From the NCBI GenBank assembly GCA_002333425.1, contig DDBL01000172.1, positions 1-5,193 of the forward strand: a DNA stretch of 5,193 nucleotides, written 5' to 3'. The translations under genes and the position numbers were made by a program. The notes under the pieces were generated by a model. It was not told the origin of the DNA. It worked only from the letters and a program-made list of their open reading frames with translations, and did no database searches. Source of the stretch: Leptospiraceae bacterium UBA2033. GTDB taxonomy: Bacteria > Spirochaetota > Leptospiria > Leptospirales > Leptospiraceae. Shown in pieces: positions 4,238 through 5,193 of the stretch. Positions within the stretch are counted from its first letter, which is position 1. The number at the start of each line of letters is the position of its first letter.

Positions 4238-5193
4238 ATGGTTATATCCAGACATATTACGGGTGCAATACGAAGTAGACGCTATATCGTGGAAGCGATT
4301 TTGGGATTGATTTATGTTGTCATTCCATGGCTTTCGTGGGCTGGCAAACCCCTCATGCGTCTGGATATTCCAGAAAGAAAATTCCATTTACTGGGTAATG
4401 TGTTTATACCGCAGGAAGGAATTTATTTACATTTGTTTTTGCTCTCTGCTGGTTTATCGCTGTTTTTCTTTACATCTCTCATTGGTCGAGTCTGGTGTGG
4501 TTGGGCTTGTCCACAGACAGTGTTCACAGATTTTTTTGATGTAATCGGCAGATTTATACTTGGAAACAAATACGGCAAAAAAGATGCGAACCCTTACGGC
4601 AAAGTGCTATTACACGCTGTTTGGATTTTGTTTTCGCTATTTGCTGCTTTTCATATTGTTGCCTATTTCAATGATCCACACGAAATGCTTTCACGAGTAA
4701 TTCACTTTGATTTTAAAGAAGTGATTTTTCCTTATTTTTGGATATTTTTTTCTGGTGCACTTTATGTAGATATGACACTTGTGCGAGAGCAGTTTTGTAA
4801 ATATGCTTGTCCTTATGCAAGATTTCAAACTGTGATGATGGACGCTGATTCGTACAACGTTACTTATGATTTCAAACGCGGAGAACCTCGCAGAAATAAA
4901 AAAGAAAAAATTGGAGATTGTACGGCTTGTAATATGTGTCTTGTGGTTTGTCCAACTGGGATTGATATTCGAGACGGATTAAACGTCGGATGTATCGCCT
5001 GCGGCAAATGTATAGATGCCTGTACGGTACAGATGGGCAAAGAAAATAAAAAATCTCTCATCAATTATGATTCAATGAATCGTGTTGAAAAAAATCAAAA
5101 GATCAAATGGATTCGTCCACGCACTGTTATTTATGCGACTTTACTTACGACTGTTCTTACAACAGCAATCGTACTTTTATCCAATCGAGTTCC
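4238..5193 (+). CDS. ccoG: Cytochrome c oxidase accessory protein CcoG (partial, 3' end beyond window)
   Basis: 318 codons are visible and the frame is open at the window edge; the family is usually about 450-500 aa. It is a membrane-bound polyferredoxin of the FixG/RdxA type, which acts as a Cu(II) reductase in delivering copper to the CuB site of cbb3 oxidase. Likely membrane segments lie near residues 17-35, 64-82, 122-144, 162-180 and 294-314. Paired Cys motifs characteristic of the family are WCGWACPQTVF (C87, C91) and FCKYACPYARFQ (C187, C191). Two [4Fe-4S] motifs follow: C228-x2-C231-x2-C234-x3-C238-P and C252-x2-C255-x2-C258-x3-C262. The missing C-terminus should hold an Ig-like periplasmic domain. 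AGGAG (4227-4231) lies 6 bases before the ATG. It is 118 bp from ccoP, the longest gap in the operon, filled by the REP-like doublet. Confidence 0.95.
   Translation, partial: MVISRHITGAIRSRRYIVEAILGLIYVVIPWLSWAGKPLMRLDIPERKFHLLGNVFIPQEGIYLHLFLLSAGLSLFFFTSLIGRVWCGWACPQTVFTDFFDVIGRFILGNKYGKKDANPYGKVLLHAVWILFSLFAAFHIVAYFNDPHEMLSRVIHFDFKEVIFPYFWIFFSGALYVDMTLVREQFCKYACPYARFQTVMMDADSYNVTYDFKRGEPRRNKKEKIGDCTACNMCLVVCPTGIDIRDGLNVGCIACGKCIDACTVQMGKENKKSLINYDSMNRVEKNQKIKWIRPRTVIYATLLTTVLTTAIVLLSNRV

Noticed and set aside
4314..4544. 76-codon + strand open frame inside ccoG
   Set aside because: It overlaps the well-supported CcoG frame, which carries the family Cys motifs, and it has no ribosome site of its own.

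Overview
The window holds the start of a cbb3-type (high-affinity, haem-copper) cytochrome c oxidase operon, ccoN-ccoO-ccoQ-ccoP-ccoG, on the + strand. A divergent Crp/Fnr-family regulator lies on the - strand, followed by a small secreted Lys/Glu-rich protein. The DNA is AT-rich, with strong Shine-Dalgarno sites and short gaps between genes. CcoN and CcoO are separate proteins, and CcoP carries a single haem. The organism is a low-GC, microaerobically respiring Gram-negative bacterium. A Leptospira-like spirochaete is only a tentative guess, because nothing in the window fixes the taxonomy.

Layout. Positions 1-69 are the last codons of an unidentified + strand gene. A perfect 11-bp hairpin (86-110) separates it from the convergent small-protein gene (109-303, -). 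Next is the Fnr-like regulator (337-1035, -), 33 bp upstream of the small gene's chosen start and probably in one transcript with it. The divergent intergenic region (1036-1272) contains a cluster of inverted repeats and an FNR/CRP-type palindrome (1173-1188). That palindrome is placed about 40 bp before the transcription start predicted from a -10 box, which is class II activator geometry. Then come ccoN (1273-2730), ccoO (2742-3425), ccoQ (3434-3589, 51 aa), ccoP (3592-4119), a 72-bp inverted pair of REP-like hairpins (4140-4211), and ccoG (4238 to the window end, incomplete).

How the genes work together. CcoN reduces O2 at its haem b3-CuB site. CcoO and CcoP are membrane-anchored c-type cytochromes that feed it electrons, and CcoQ is a small stabilising subunit. 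CcoG is the membrane iron-sulfur protein needed for copper delivery and assembly. The Fnr-like protein, with Cys residues placed for a possible Fe-S cluster, is a good candidate for the oxygen-responsive activator of the operon; this is inferred from position and site geometry.

The genes themselves are a known system. The less ordinary points are the CcoP with one haem instead of two, the non-standard Cys spacing of the regulator, the promoter geometry, the inverted-repeat cluster, the REP-like doublet with a compensatory base-pair change, and the uncharacterised small secreted protein linked to the regulator.
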